A stretch of DNA of 48,044 nt, from assembly GCA_900320085.1 (NCBI GenBank), contig ONRC01000013.1:17051-65094 (forward strand), in the 5' to 3' direction. Position numbers and translations under genes: made by a program. Positions 1-9,238 of the stretch are shown here, piece by piece. Numbering within the stretch: position 1 is the stretch's first letter; each line of letters opens with the position of its first letter. This DNA comes from an uncultured Eubacteriales bacterium. Lineage in GTDB: Bacteria; Bacillota; Clostridia; Christensenellales; Aristaeellaceae. The notes under the pieces are model-generated. The model was not told the DNA's origin, searched no databases, and saw nothing but the letters and a program-made list of their open reading frames with translations.

Positions 1-458
1 CAGTCAAAGAAATTGGTGCTGTCGGTCACATAGCCAATGGCCCGCCCGTCGCGATAGACGGCAAAGTTCGCCCCGGTCAGGCCGGTGTCGCTGTATCCAT
101 CCACTTCGTTTTTGAACAACCGCCAAGACAGGAATACGCCGTCCTTCTGCGGTACGGCGATCAGCCCCCGGTTCAGCTTTTCCAGCTGGGGATGGAACAC
201 TTTTTTAATAGAGGTTTTCAAGCGTTCGCTTATTTCGATCACCTTTCCATCCGCCAACGCTTCCACATAGAAATAGTGGGGGACATGCGTCGCTTTGTTC
301 AGACGGTACTGCGTATCCTTTGTTTCAGCCAGGCATTTGTAAACCATGCCTTTCGTATTCCTGTCAGCCCAGTATACCCGATACGCGTCCGCACCGGGCA
401 CATCTGTCCAGCCAATGGTTACGTAAGCATCCGTCCGTTCTATGATCTGTAAATTCAT
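1..458 (-). CDS. Rhamnogalacturonan lyase family protein (PL11-like), N-terminal part, cut by window edge
   Basis: The first 152 residues are visible; the gene continues beyond base 1. ATG at 458 follows an AAAGGGA ribosome site. Residues about 1-75 look like a fibronectin-III-type module (WTDVPGADAYRVYWAD). From about residue 98 the sequence reads LNRGLIAVPQKDGVFLSWRL and then ANFAVYRDGRAIG, which I recognise as the start of the beta-propeller of polysaccharide lyase family 11. Those enzymes cleave the rhamnogalacturonan-I backbone of pectin by beta-elimination. No signal peptide is seen, so it would act in the cytoplasm on imported oligomers, or be a non-secreted variant. It has its own promoter and lies 88 bases after addB. 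The catalytic part is outside the window, so the family call rests on the N-terminus only. Confidence 0.72.
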   Translation of the reverse strand, partial: MNLQIIERTDAYVTIGWTDVPGADAYRVYWADRNTKGMVYKCLAETKDTQYRLNKATHVPHYFYVEALADGKVIEISERLKTSIKKVFHPQLEKLNRGLIAVPQKDGVFLSWRLFKNEVDGYSDTGLTGANFAVYRDGRAIGYVTDSTNFFD

Positions 459-499
459 TGTTGTCCCTTTCTTATGCAAAGAAGTGATGAAACAGTCAT

Positions 500-528
500 A
501 ATATACCAAATTATCAGTCGATATGCAA
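500..528 (-). promoter_or_regulatory. Promoter of the rhamnogalacturonan lyase gene
   Basis: On the minus strand, TTGCAT and TATATT are separated by 17 bases. Transcription would start about 35 bases before the lyase ATG, so this gene need not depend on read-through from addB. Confidence 0.6.
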
Positions 529-546
529 GGAAATAAAGCCGGGTTT

Positions 547-3500
547 TCAGGAGGGCTTCTCCGCCGCGTTGATCTTTTCCAGCAGCTCGTCGAACTTCAT
601 TTCCTGCATCACGCGGGCGTTGTCGATGCCCCGGGAAAGGTCGCGACGGCAGATGGGCGCGTAGTCGCATCGGTCGCACGCGCCGTTCCGCCGCTTATCG
701 CACAGGGGCTTGGCGGCGATTTCGCCGTCGTAAATCCGTTCGGCCCATTGCCTGGCCATGTCGCCTGCGTGACCGATCAGCGCTTTCATGTCCGCCAGCG
801 TCGCCAGCATGGCACGTTTGTCAAAGTCTCCCTTGCTGGTCAGCACCTTGGGCAGGGTCAGCGGCGGAACGCCATCGTCCATCAGCTTCAGGATGGCGGC
901 GTCCTTGAGGGCCACGCCCCGCAGGCACAGCGCCCGGGCCAGGGCATCCTCGATCTGATCGGTCTCTTCCTCGGTGGGCAAAAGCGGGTCCGCCACCCGC
1001 ATGTAAAATGCCCCCGCAGGCTCGGTTCCTTCCTCCTCCGCCAGAGCCGCCCGGAGATACAAAAGCAGCTGCAATTGCGCGCCCCAGAAGATCTTTGCCG
1101 GGCTCAGCTTTTCCGCGCCGGATTTGTAATCCACCACCCGCAGATACACGCCCTCGTCCCCGGCATAGCGGTCAATGCGGTCGATGATGCCGCGAACGAA
1201 TACCTTCGTTCCATCCTTCAGGGTCAGCTCAATGGGCGGGATACCGCCGGGATATCCGAACCGGACTTCCGCGCCTTCGGGAGAAAAGGCGCTCTGCTTT
1301 GCGCCCTTCGTAAACGTCCAGGCGACGCGCTTCAGCACCCGTCTGTATTTTTCACCAAGCGACCGCATCCGCGAGCTTTCGCCCATCACCCCGGAAAGCA
1401 GTTCCTGGAACAGCGGTTCGGCCGCCTTGTCCACCACTGCGTCGCAGGTTTTCTTATCAATCTTCGGCCAGTGCGGTATCGTCGGCAGCAGGCGGGTGAA
1501 GCCCTCCAAGGCGCTGTGATAAAAGTTGCCCGCGTCGATGGGCGTCAGCGCCCATTCCTTGCGGGGCTTGGGAGATAGACCCTGCTCCACAAAATGCTTG
1601 TAGGGACACACGGCGAAGTTTTCCAGCCGGCTCACCGACATGACCCGCTCCATAAAAAGATTATGTGCTACCTCGCGCGGCAGCGCAGGCGCGTCCTGCG
1701 GAGACAGAAAAGACTGCATCAACGCCTGAGTCTGCGCCTTTGTATTCTCAGCGCTGCTCAGGTATTTCCATGCTTCCAGCCATTCGCTGGTCAGCGGCCC
1801 ATCCCGCATTTTTACGCCCAGCGCGTCAAAGGTGGGCATGGGAGCCAGCGGCTTTTCCACTGCGACGCGCTGACTTACACTGCCCTCCTCCACCAAACCG
1901 GGGAAAATCAGCCGGATGTGCACAAGCCGGGGGAAAGGCCGCAGCGCGCTGCCATCCTGGGTAGCGAGTGAACGGGTAAGATACAGCTTTTCTGTCGGGG
2001 CGGAGATAGTTTTCCACACATCCAATTGCGCCAGGGCATCCTGACCTTCTTCGTCAATGGAGAGGTAGGCGTGCAGGGCTTCCTGTGCGTCCTCCTGCTC
2101 CTGCTCGGTCAGCAGTCCCGCGCCCCGGGCAGACAATAGCCCGTCCGTCATGTTCATCAGGAACAGCGCTTTGGGCCGGCTCAGCGGCAGATGACCGATC
2201 ACGCCGCAGATGACCGCATTGGCAGTGGGCGGCAGAGAAGACAGCTCACAGGCCTCCAGCCCCGCTTCCAGCCAGGAGGCAAGCTGCCGCGGGGATACGC
2301 GCACGGCCCCCAGCAGCGCCTGGGCCTGGGACAGCAATTGCATGATCGCCTCCCAGAGCTGCTGAATCTGCATCGCCTCAGCGGGCATGTCCTGGGCCGA
2401 TAATGTCGTCTGGCTTTCTGCCAGGCGCTCGTAAACATTTGCAGTTTGCAGGTATTCCACCACGGCCCGCAGCGCGTCTTCGGAATTCTGTGCCTCTTTC
2501 ATGGCTTCTCGAAGGGTATGCAGCGGCGTGATGAGACTGACGCGGGCTTCCTCCAGCGCGGCGGATTCTTCTTTTGTTCCGCGCTTGAAGGGAGCCAGCC
2601 ACAGTTTGCCCCGGATACCGTAGGATTGAATATAGTTTTCCAGCCGCCACGCGTCCTCCTCGGCAATCGGGGCGTAACCGGATTTGATGACCGAAAGCAT
2701 TTCCTCCACGGAGTATCCGTCGGCGACGGCCCGCAGCGAAGAAATCAGGAAGCGCGAGGCTCCGTGGGTGGCGGCGGGCATTTTACGGGAAACATAGCAA
2801 GGAATACGGTAGGAAGAAAGCACAGTGGACAGCACGCCCGCAAAGCTCGGATCGCCCATCACAGCAATCATATCACCATAGGCCATGCCGCTTTCGTGCA
2901 GCAGCACCATTTCCTGCGCCGCGAAGTGTGCTTCAAAATACGGGCTTGGCGCAGCGTACAGGCGTACGGCGGCGGGTATATTTTTATAAGGAGCCGGAGC
3001 GGATTGCAAATATTGCAGGGAAAGATGCGTCAGCTCCTTCGCCCGGCCCGTTTCCACGAAGGAAAGCTGTACCGATTCAAAGGGCACGTTCGCCTCCTCA
3101 GCGGCTTTCCAGAGGCGAGTGACACTCTGACGCACAGGCGAAAACATGTCCTCCTGGCCCATGATGACCAGGGCCTCCACCTGGGTCGTCAATAAAGCGG
3201 CGCTCACCAACAGGCGAATCATCTGCCCGGTCAGCGAGTCAAAGCCGTACACCGCCACTCGCGCATCCCGTACGATGCCGCTGTCAGCCAGGCGCAGCAA
3301 CATATTGTCCACCACGTCCTCGCCGTCCACAAACTGACCTTCCAGCTGCTTTTCATAGACTTCATAAAGCAGCGCCAAATCCCGGAACTTATCCTTGCTC
3401 GCCCCATCGGGCAGGCTTTCCGCGTGAGCGGACAGCGCTTCCGGTGTGACGCCTGCCTGCTTGCATTCGGCGATCACCGTGCCAATACGCTGGATGAAGC

Positions 3501-3825
3501 CCTGCTTTTCCGTAGCGCTTTCATAATAGCACAGCTTCTTCTTGCATAGCATCATTGTCCGGGCCAGCGCAAACTGCTTGCCCCGCTGGTCGATGCGCTC
3601 GCGTTCATCCGCCCCTGCCAGAGCGAACACCCGCTCGGTCAGCCTGGAAGGGGACAGCACCTCCAGATCGAAGAAGCCCATCACGTCCAGGCCGTCCATC
3701 AATTCACGTTCCGTTTGCAGCGTGTACTGCTCCGGCACGATCACGATCATCTTTCCGCCGAGCGCGGCCAGATCCAGCAAATGCCGCCTCAGCGCTTCCT
3801 GGTTGCCTCCCAGCACTCTGAGCAT
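547..3825 (-). CDS. addB: ATP-dependent helicase/nuclease subunit AddB (lacks N-terminal Walker A)
   Basis: This 1092-residue protein is the AddB subunit of the AddAB helicase-nuclease that processes double-strand breaks for RecA. The C-terminal RecB-type nuclease is clear, with DRIDRY and VDYKSG (D899, K901). The four iron-sulfur staple cysteines are present: C740 (CPYKHF), then C1050, C1053 and C1059 (CDRCDYAPIC). The N-terminus is unusual. AddB normally opens with a GxxGxGKT/S P-loop, but here it reads MLRVLGGNQEALRR and runs straight into the conserved IVPEQYTLQTER. The start is secure: a GGAGG site lies 5 bases upstream, and the recG stop is only 10 bases upstream, leaving no room for a longer N-terminus. 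addA, often adjacent in Firmicutes, is not in the window. It is probably cotranscribed with recG. Confidence 0.93.
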   Translation of the reverse strand: MLRVLGGNQEALRRHLLDLAALGGKMIVIVPEQYTLQTERELMDGLDVMGFFDLEVLSPSRLTERVFALAGADERERIDQRGKQFALARTMMLCKKKLCYYESATEKQGFIQRIGTVIAECKQAGVTPEALSAHAESLPDGASKDKFRDLALLYEVYEKQLEGQFVDGEDVVDNMLLRLADSGIVRDARVAVYGFDSLTGQMIRLLVSAALLTTQVEALVIMGQEDMFSPVRQSVTRLWKAAEEANVPFESVQLSFVETGRAKELTHLSLQYLQSAPAPYKNIPAAVRLYAAPSPYFEAHFAAQEMVLLHESGMAYGDMIAVMGDPSFAGVLSTVLSSYRIPCYVSRKMPAATHGASRFLISSLRAVADGYSVEEMLSVIKSGYAPIAEEDAWRLENYIQSYGIRGKLWLAPFKRGTKEESAALEEARVSLITPLHTLREAMKEAQNSEDALRAVVEYLQTANVYERLAESQTTLSAQDMPAEAMQIQQLWEAIMQLLSQAQALLGAVRVSPRQLASWLEAGLEACELSSLPPTANAVICGVIGHLPLSRPKALFLMNMTDGLLSARGAGLLTEQEQEDAQEALHAYLSIDEEGQDALAQLDVWKTISAPTEKLYLTRSLATQDGSALRPFPRLVHIRLIFPGLVEEGSVSQRVAVEKPLAPMPTFDALGVKMRDGPLTSEWLEAWKYLSSAENTKAQTQALMQSFLSPQDAPALPREVAHNLFMERVMSVSRLENFAVCPYKHFVEQGLSPKPRKEWALTPIDAGNFYHSALEGFTRLLPTIPHWPKIDKKTCDAVVDKAAEPLFQELLSGVMGESSRMRSLGEKYRRVLKRVAWTFTKGAKQSAFSPEGAEVRFGYPGGIPPIELTLKDGTKVFVRGIIDRIDRYAGDEGVYLRVVDYKSGAEKLSPAKIFWGAQLQLLLYLRAALAEEEGTEPAGAFYMRVADPLLPTEEETDQIEDALARALCLRGVALKDAAILKLMDDGVPPLTLPKVLTSKGDFDKRAMLATLADMKALIGHAGDMARQWAERIYDGEIAAKPLCDKRRNGACDRCDYAPICRRDLSRGIDNARVMQEMKFDELLEKINAAEKPS

Positions 3826-3835
3826 GGCGTCCTCC

Positions 3836-5845
3836 TTAGTTCATGGCAATATTATCCAGCACGTTGGCAAAAGCTGCTTGCGCGCTTTCCTTGAGCTGTT
3901 CCCATTCCGCCTCGTAGCCCGGCGACCGGATCCACTTTATGCACTGGCTGGATTCCTCCAGCATTTGCATGTTCGCGCCCAGGGCCATGCCGGGAATGAG
4001 GGTGTCGCCGTGCTGGCGGGTGCCCAGGAAATCGCCGGGGCCGCGAAGCTCCAAGTCCTTCTGGGCGATCTTGAAGCCGTCGTTGGTTTCACAGAGCGTC
4101 TTTAACCGTTCGTTGGGCGACGCCATCAGGAAGCACCAGCTTTCCTTCGCGCCGCGCCCTACGCGCCCGCGCAGCTGGTGCAGCTGGCTGAGACCGAAGC
4201 GGTCGGCATTTTCGATCACCATCACGGTAGCGGTGGGCACGTTGACCCCCACCTCGATAACCGTGGTGGAAACTAAAACATCCAATTCCCCGGAAGAAAA
4301 CTTCCGGATGGTCTCCGCTTTTTCCTCGGCGTCCTGCTCGCCATAGGTGAGGCCCACGCGCAGGTCGCTCAGCGGCCCGTTGCACAGCTCGGCATAGGTT
4401 TCCTGAGCGCTGCGGGCGTCGATCATTTCGCTTTCCTCCACCAGGGGGCAGACGATGTAGGTCTGCCTGCCCTGAGCGGCTTCCTGCTTGATAAAAGAAT
4501 ACAGCCCGTCCCGCTTCTCCTCCGGCACTATGCGGGTCTTGACCGGCGTGCGGCCCGGCGGCAGCTCATCCACAATGGACAAATCCAAATCACCATACAG
4601 CACCAGAGCCAGGGTGCGTGGAATGGGCGTGGCGGACAGCACCAGTTCATTGGGTGCTTCTTCGGTGGATTCCGCCTTTTTGCTGAGCAAGCGACGCTGG
4701 CGTACGCCAAAGCGGTGCTGCTCATCGGTGACGACCAGACCCAGATTCTTATATTCCACGCCCTCGGAGATTAACGCGTGGGTGCCGATGACGGCCATCC
4801 ATTCCCCGGAGGCGATTTTTTCCAGCGCTTCCCGGCGTTCCTTCGCTTTCATGCCGCCCACCAGCAGACCGCAGGGGATGCCCAGGGGCTCCAGGATGGC
4901 TTTGGCGCTTTCCAAATGCTGCCGGGCTAATATTTCCGTCGGAGCCATCAGCGCAGACTGGAAGCCCGCCTGCGCCGTCAGGGCAATCGCGCCAAAGGCC
5001 AGCGCCGTTTTACCGCAGCCCACGTCGCCTTGTACCATGCGGCCCATGGCCTGGGGACTTTTCAAGTCGCCCGCGATTTCGTTCAGTACGCGCTTCTGCG
5101 CGTTCGTCGGGGGAAAGGGGAGAGACGCCCAATAGGCTTCGCAGGCGTTATCCGGCACGTCGATCACGATGCCCTTTGTCCGTTCTCCCCGCAGGGATGC
5201 AGCGGCGGTCTGGTATAATAGCATTCCTTCAAACGATAAGCGGCGCAGAGCAATGGCCAGGTTTTCCCGCGTTTCAGGAAAATGCGCCTGGCGCAGGGCG
5301 AAGTTTCGCTCGCATAGTTGGTACTTTACCCGGATGATTTCCGGCAGCGTTTCCGGGCAGCAGTCCTCCAATTGCGTCAACGCCTGGCGGATCAGCTCCC
5401 GCATGGTCTTGGGCGGCAGTCCGGCCAGCGCCTTATATACCGGCAGGATCCCGCGCTCCTTCACGATTATCGGACTGGCCATGCGGATGCGGCCTTGTTT
5501 GTCCCGGTCAATACGCCCATAGAGGGTAAGCAAGTCCTCCGGGTGTATGGCGGTTTGCAGCCAGGGCTGGTTATACCATACCACCGGCACCCCGCCCGTT
5601 TCGTCGCATAATCGCAACGTCACCGAGGTGAGCCCGTGAAACCGGCTCAGGCGCGGCGCGGCCTTGGGGAAGCCCGACACGCACACCTCCATCCCCGGCG
5701 CGATTTCACCCAGGGGTGTGGTGACGGACGTATCCTGATACCGCACCGGCAGGGTCAGCAGCAGGTCGCTCAGAGTCGTAATGCCGGCTTTGTTCAGCGT
5801 TTCCAGCCGGGCTTTCCCCAGCCCTTTCAATTCCTTCAGTTCCAT
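3836..5845 (-). CDS. recG: ATP-dependent DNA helicase RecG
   Basis: This 669-residue superfamily 2 helicase remodels stalled replication forks and Holliday junctions. The N-terminal wedge region opens with ELKGLGKARLETLNKAGITT. Walker A is GDVGCGKT (273-280), the DExH box is DEQH (374-377) followed by RFGVRQR, and LSATPIPRTLAL is helicase motif III. QLHQLRGRVGRG is motif VI. Length is normal for the family. The start at 5845 has only a weak ribosome site and is 21 bases after the MFS gene stop, so translation may be partly coupled to the upstream gene. addB follows after 10 bases, giving a recG-addB repair pair. Confidence 0.96.
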   Translation of the reverse strand: MELKELKGLGKARLETLNKAGITTLSDLLLTLPVRYQDTSVTTPLGEIAPGMEVCVSGFPKAAPRLSRFHGLTSVTLRLCDETGGVPVVWYNQPWLQTAIHPEDLLTLYGRIDRDKQGRIRMASPIIVKERGILPVYKALAGLPPKTMRELIRQALTQLEDCCPETLPEIIRVKYQLCERNFALRQAHFPETRENLAIALRRLSFEGMLLYQTAAASLRGERTKGIVIDVPDNACEAYWASLPFPPTNAQKRVLNEIAGDLKSPQAMGRMVQGDVGCGKTALAFGAIALTAQAGFQSALMAPTEILARQHLESAKAILEPLGIPCGLLVGGMKAKERREALEKIASGEWMAVIGTHALISEGVEYKNLGLVVTDEQHRFGVRQRRLLSKKAESTEEAPNELVLSATPIPRTLALVLYGDLDLSIVDELPPGRTPVKTRIVPEEKRDGLYSFIKQEAAQGRQTYIVCPLVEESEMIDARSAQETYAELCNGPLSDLRVGLTYGEQDAEEKAETIRKFSSGELDVLVSTTVIEVGVNVPTATVMVIENADRFGLSQLHQLRGRVGRGAKESWCFLMASPNERLKTLCETNDGFKIAQKDLELRGPGDFLGTRQHGDTLIPGMALGANMQMLEESSQCIKWIRSPGYEAEWEQLKESAQAAFANVLDNIAMN

Positions 5846-5866
5846 TTTTACGATTTCCGTATGATA

Positions 5867-7096
5867 TTATTTTTTTGATTCGTGCCTGCGCAGCAGCAGC
5901 AGAGCAACAATGAGAATCAGAGGAAACACGCTGCCAACCAGCATACCGGTTTGCAGACGGTCGCCTGCCTGCTGGGTCACAAAGCCAACCAGGCTGGGGC
6001 CGAATGCTCCGCCCAGGTCGCCCGACATTGCCAGCAGCGCGAACATGGCGGTTCCGCCCTGGGGCAGGCGGGGAGAAATCAGGCTGATGGTGCCGGGCCA
6101 CATGATTCCCACGGAGAAACCGCACAGAACGCAGCCGACCAGGCCCAGAATCGGCTGTGTGGACAGCGAAGCCAACAAGTAACACAACAGGCACAGGCAG
6201 CCGGAGCCAACCATGAACCGGCTCAGCTCGATTTTTCCGCCCATCTTCCCATAGATCACCCGGCTGATACCCATGGTGACAGCGAACAGACACGGCCCCA
6301 CCAAATCTCCCACCGTTTTGGGGAAGCCCAGCGCCGCTTCCGTATATGCGGAAGCCCACTGGGCCATGGAGAGCTCGGAGGCCCCGGCGCAGATCATCAG
6401 GATAATAGCCAGCCAAAATAGCGGTGTATTAAACAGACCGCCAATGGTCATACCCTTGCCTTCCTCCGTCAGCCGTTCAATCGGGCAAACAGAAAAATTG
6501 TATATATTATACAGGGGAATCAATGCCCAGGCACAGGCAAGGATTTTCCAGTGCGCGATGCCGAACACGGCAAAGAACAGCGTGGACAGCAGAATCACGC
6601 CCACCGAACCCCAGCAATAGAAGGAATGGAGCAGGCTCATAACCGCGTCCTTATTGTCAAAGGGGCACGCTTCCACGATGGGGCTGACCAGCACTTCAAT
6701 CAGCCCGCTGCCCACCGCGTAAATCACCACGCAGATCATCACGCCTACAAATGGGTCAGGCAGCATGTCCGGCAAAAGCGCCAGCCCAGCCAGACCCAGC
6801 GCGCTTGTGATTTCAGAGGCAACCACGCTGCGGCGGTATCCGATCGCATCCACAAAGCGGGCGCAGAACAGGTCAACCAACAGCTGCGTGAGAAAAAAAG
6901 CGGTGGGGATCAGCGCGATTTGGCCAAGCGAAATGCCGTAATCAGCGTGAAACTTGAGAAACAGTAGCGGCGCGAAGTTGGCAGTGATGGCCTGGGTGAT
7001 GAACCCAAGGTAACAGGCAATCAGCGTTTGTCGGTAATTTTTCTTTTCCGGCATTTGTTTTTCATCGGACAATTTGAAAGTCCATCCTTCCTGCAT
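5867..7096 (-). CDS. MFS transporter, probably for sugars
   Basis: A protein of about 409 residues with roughly twelve hydrophobic segments in two halves, separated by a hydrophilic stretch (CPIERLTEEGKGM). It resembles sugar or FucP-like major facilitator permeases; the substrate cannot be read from the sequence. It follows the GH43-type glycosidase by 17 bases under the same promoter, so import or export of a plant-derived sugar is the likely job. The start is uncertain. The first ATG after the upstream stop is at 7096 but lacks a good ribosome site. A TTG at 7072 has AGGAAGGA 12 bases upstream, and another ATG lies at 7054. All three precede the first membrane segment. Confidence 0.82.
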   Translation of the reverse strand: MQEGWTFKLSDEKQMPEKKNYRQTLIACYLGFITQAITANFAPLLFLKFHADYGISLGQIALIPTAFFLTQLLVDLFCARFVDAIGYRRSVVASEITSALGLAGLALLPDMLPDPFVGVMICVVIYAVGSGLIEVLVSPIVEACPFDNKDAVMSLLHSFYCWGSVGVILLSTLFFAVFGIAHWKILACAWALIPLYNIYNFSVCPIERLTEEGKGMTIGGLFNTPLFWLAIILMICAGASELSMAQWASAYTEAALGFPKTVGDLVGPCLFAVTMGISRVIYGKMGGKIELSRFMVGSGCLCLLCYLLASLSTQPILGLVGCVLCGFSVGIMWPGTISLISPRLPQGGTAMFALLAMSGDLGGAFGPSLVGFVTQQAGDRLQTGMLVGSVFPLILIVALLLLRRHESKK

Positions 7097-7113
7097 AGTT
7101 TGCACAATCTGCG

Positions 7114-8130
7114 TTATCCCCTTGGGTCCGCAAGAAAGCAAGGTGTTTCGCGGTTCTGGGCTTTATATGCGTAACGCTGCCCTGAGCCCCCGATGCGATT
7201 GTACCAGTTTCCTGTGACTTCATTGATGATGTGCAGGGCGGCATCCGTTTCTTCCATTTCAAAGAGCAGAATGCGCTTCCTGCTGTGCTCATTTGGGCCA
7301 TGGCAGGCCATCATCAGCTGACCCGAAAACGCATGAAACAGCATCCCGTGACCACCGTCCAAAGCATACAGCGGTTCCTTCCGCTGCTGCCAGGGGCCAA
7401 AGATTTCGCCCGATTCACTGACTGCGTAAGAAATGGCATAGGCTCCCTCTGGCGTAAAGCTGGACCAGAGCATCAGCAGCTTTCCGCCTGGCAGCCGGTG
7501 GAGGAACGGCCCGTCCGTGACGCCGCTGTTTCCTGTCCAGGGCCCGTCGGAAGCACGGAACAGAATCATCGGTTCGCCAACAGCCTTTCCCAAATCCATA
7601 GACAGCGGAACGGCGCAGATCTGTCCATCGCCGACTTGCAGCCATTCATGGCAGAAAACGAGCCATGGAGCGCCTTTTCGATCAACATACAGTGTTCCGT
7701 CCAGGCAGTGCCAGCCTTCCGGCGTGACAGGTTCCCCCTGAACCGGCATGAACGGCCCTTTGGGACTGTCCGATACCAGGCACTGGCAGCGACGGTACGT
7801 CCCCTCCGCCCGGAAAGAACTGATCAGATAATACCTGCCCTGCCAGATGTGACACTCCGGCGCCCAGTAATCCTTGTCCGCCCAGAAGTCTCCTTGTTCA
7901 AAACAAACCTGCGGCTTGGACCAATGAATCAGATCCTGGCTTTCCAGTACATAAAAATGTCCCGGACCCGCAGGAACATCCGGAAAGCGGCGGGTATCCA
8001 CAAACTGCACATAGGTGTAATACCGCCTTGTAACCGGGTCCGCCAGAATAAAGGGGTCGCTGATATGCACATCCCGAACATGATAAGGGTATTCCCGCAG
8101 GATTTCCGGATTGTCACCACACAAAAACAT
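7114..8130 (-). CDS. Glycoside hydrolase, family 43-like
   Basis: A 338-residue predicted five-bladed propeller glycosidase without a signal peptide. DPFILADPVTRRYYTY (Asp25) matches the general-base region of GH43 and relatives, and DYWAPECHIWQGRYYLISSF is the typical second blade. GVTDGPFLHR and DGGHGMLFH are further blade motifs. GH43 enzymes act on arabinans, xylans and galactans, and arabinan or galactan side chains of pectin would match the nearby rhamnogalacturonan lyase. The ATG at 8130 has a GGAGGAG ribosome site and a strong promoter upstream. Related clan GH-F/J families cannot be excluded. The absence of a secretion signal suggests action on imported oligosaccharides, in line with the transporter gene next to it. 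Confidence 0.8.
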   Translation of the reverse strand: MFLCGDNPEILREYPYHVRDVHISDPFILADPVTRRYYTYVQFVDTRRFPDVPAGPGHFYVLESQDLIHWSKPQVCFEQGDFWADKDYWAPECHIWQGRYYLISSFRAEGTYRRCQCLVSDSPKGPFMPVQGEPVTPEGWHCLDGTLYVDRKGAPWLVFCHEWLQVGDGQICAVPLSMDLGKAVGEPMILFRASDGPWTGNSGVTDGPFLHRLPGGKLLMLWSSFTPEGAYAISYAVSESGEIFGPWQQRKEPLYALDGGHGMLFHAFSGQLMMACHGPNEHSRKRILLFEMEETDAALHIINEVTGNWYNRIGGSGQRYAYKAQNRETPCFLADPRG

Positions 8131-8189
8131 GTTTGTTTCTCCTCCGTTATGTAAGCATTTTCCCAGTTCACTTTTTCGGATTCACTGTA

Positions 8190-8218
8190 ATTATAACAAA
8201 AAAGGAAGCGCAGGGCAA
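8190..8218 (-). promoter_or_regulatory. Promoter of the GH43-MFS (recG-addB) unit
   Basis: Minus strand TTGCCC and TATAAT are separated by 17 bases. The operon it drives may run through recG and addB, because no terminator is visible between these genes. Confidence 0.65.
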
Positions 8219-8240
8219 TGCTGTTCCCGCGTTTTTGCTA

Positions 8241-8269
8241 TTGCATGGTCAACATATTTTCTGTATAAT
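8241..8269 (+). promoter_or_regulatory. Promoter of the membrane protein gene at 8318
   Basis: TTGCAT and TATAAT are separated by 17 bases. It is divergent from the GH43 promoter, with 22 bases between the two -35 boxes. Confidence 0.7.
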
Positions 8270-8317
8270 GATAGGGTCATATTTCTATCATACGGAATTG
8301 TGAAAGGATTTGATGAG

Positions 8318-8896
8318 GTGGCCTCGGCAATCATCAACGCATTGATCTTCGCCATCACGGCGATTCTTGTCATTCGCATTTTCTGGAAAGAAGGAACCTG
8401 GTGCCTGTCCAAAGCACGATACGCTTTTCGTTTTTTTACGGTGCAGAGCAACGTGTTTTGCGCTGTGGCAGCGCTGTGCATGGCGCTTTTCCCTGATTCA
8501 TGCTGGGCCTGGACACTCAAGTATATCGGCACGGCGGCGGTGACGGTAACGATGCTGACAGTATTTTTCTTCCTGGCTCCTACGATGGGCGGCCTCAAAC
8601 CGCTGTTAATGGGCAACGACCTTTTCATGCACCTGACCACGCCGCTGATGGCAATTCTTTCATTCTGCCTCCTTGAAAAAAAGGGCATGGCTTTTTCTAC
8701 AGCTCTGCTGGGTATGCTTCCTCTTGTTCTGTACGGAGGCTGGTATTTGTACAAAATTCTTTACGCCCCGGCGAACAAGCGTTGGGAAGACTTTTACGGA
8801 TTCAATCGAGGCGGTAAATGGCCCATTGCCATGGCGGCGATGATGGTCGGCGGATTTGCCATCTGCATGATGCTGATGGGATTACAGAATCTATGA
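8318..8896 (+). CDS. Pr6Pr-like integral membrane protein
   Basis: A 192-residue protein with about six hydrophobic segments. The motif RFFTVQSNVFCAVAAL near residue 40 resembles the FTIQSN signature of Pr6Pr-family membrane proteins, whose function is unknown. I chose the GTG at 8318 because AAAGGA lies 9 bases upstream and the first membrane helix begins just after it. An open frame extends further upstream but would cross the promoter. The next gene, 39 bases downstream, is a small membrane-anchored protein, and a hydrolase follows, so the three may form an operon ending at the terminator near 9990. Confidence 0.6.
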   Translation: MASAIINALIFAITAILVIRIFWKEGTWCLSKARYAFRFFTVQSNVFCAVAALCMALFPDSCWAWTLKYIGTAAVTVTMLTVFFFLAPTMGGLKPLLMGNDLFMHLTTPLMAILSFCLLEKKGMAFSTALLGMLPLVLYGGWYLYKILYAPANKRWEDFYGFNRGGKWPIAMAAMMVGGFAICMMLMGLQNL

Positions 8897-8935
8897 CGAT
8901 TCTGATGAAACCAGAAAACTGAAGGAGGAATTCCA

Positions 8936-9211
8936 ATGAAAAGTAAAAAAGCGATCATAGCGTTGGTTGCAGCCATCGTGCTGCTGATCGGCGGATTCGT
9001 CGTGTACTGGGAATTGACTCATGGGAACCGCCAGCTGGCCGACTTTAAGAATCGGTTCAATTACGCCATCATCCGCCTGCCCAACGGAGAAACTGTGGAG
9101 GGAAAACTGACTTCCTGGCTGGACTTTGACAATTCCGACACCGTCCAAATCACGATTGGCGGAAAAACGTACCTTACCCATTATATGAACGTTTGTCTGA
9201 TCAACGAATAA
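8936..9211 (+). CDS. Small membrane-anchored protein of unknown function
   Basis: A 91-residue protein with a GAAGGAGG ribosome site. Residues 7-25 form one hydrophobic segment, an uncleaved anchor or signal peptide. The remainder (RFNYAIIRLPNGETVEGKL, then TVQITIGGKTYLTHYMNV) looks like a compact all-beta fold. I recognise no named family, although short proteins with LPNGE-VEGK and KTYL-H motifs seem common in Clostridia. It lies between a membrane protein and a hydrolase in the same orientation; the link between them is unknown. Confidence 0.75.
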   Translation: MKSKKAIIALVAAIVLLIGGFVVYWELTHGNRQLADFKNRFNYAIIRLPNGETVEGKLTSWLDFDNSDTVQITIGGKTYLTHYMNVCLINE

Positions 9212-9238
9212 CGATACGCTGTGAAAGGATGAAAAGCC

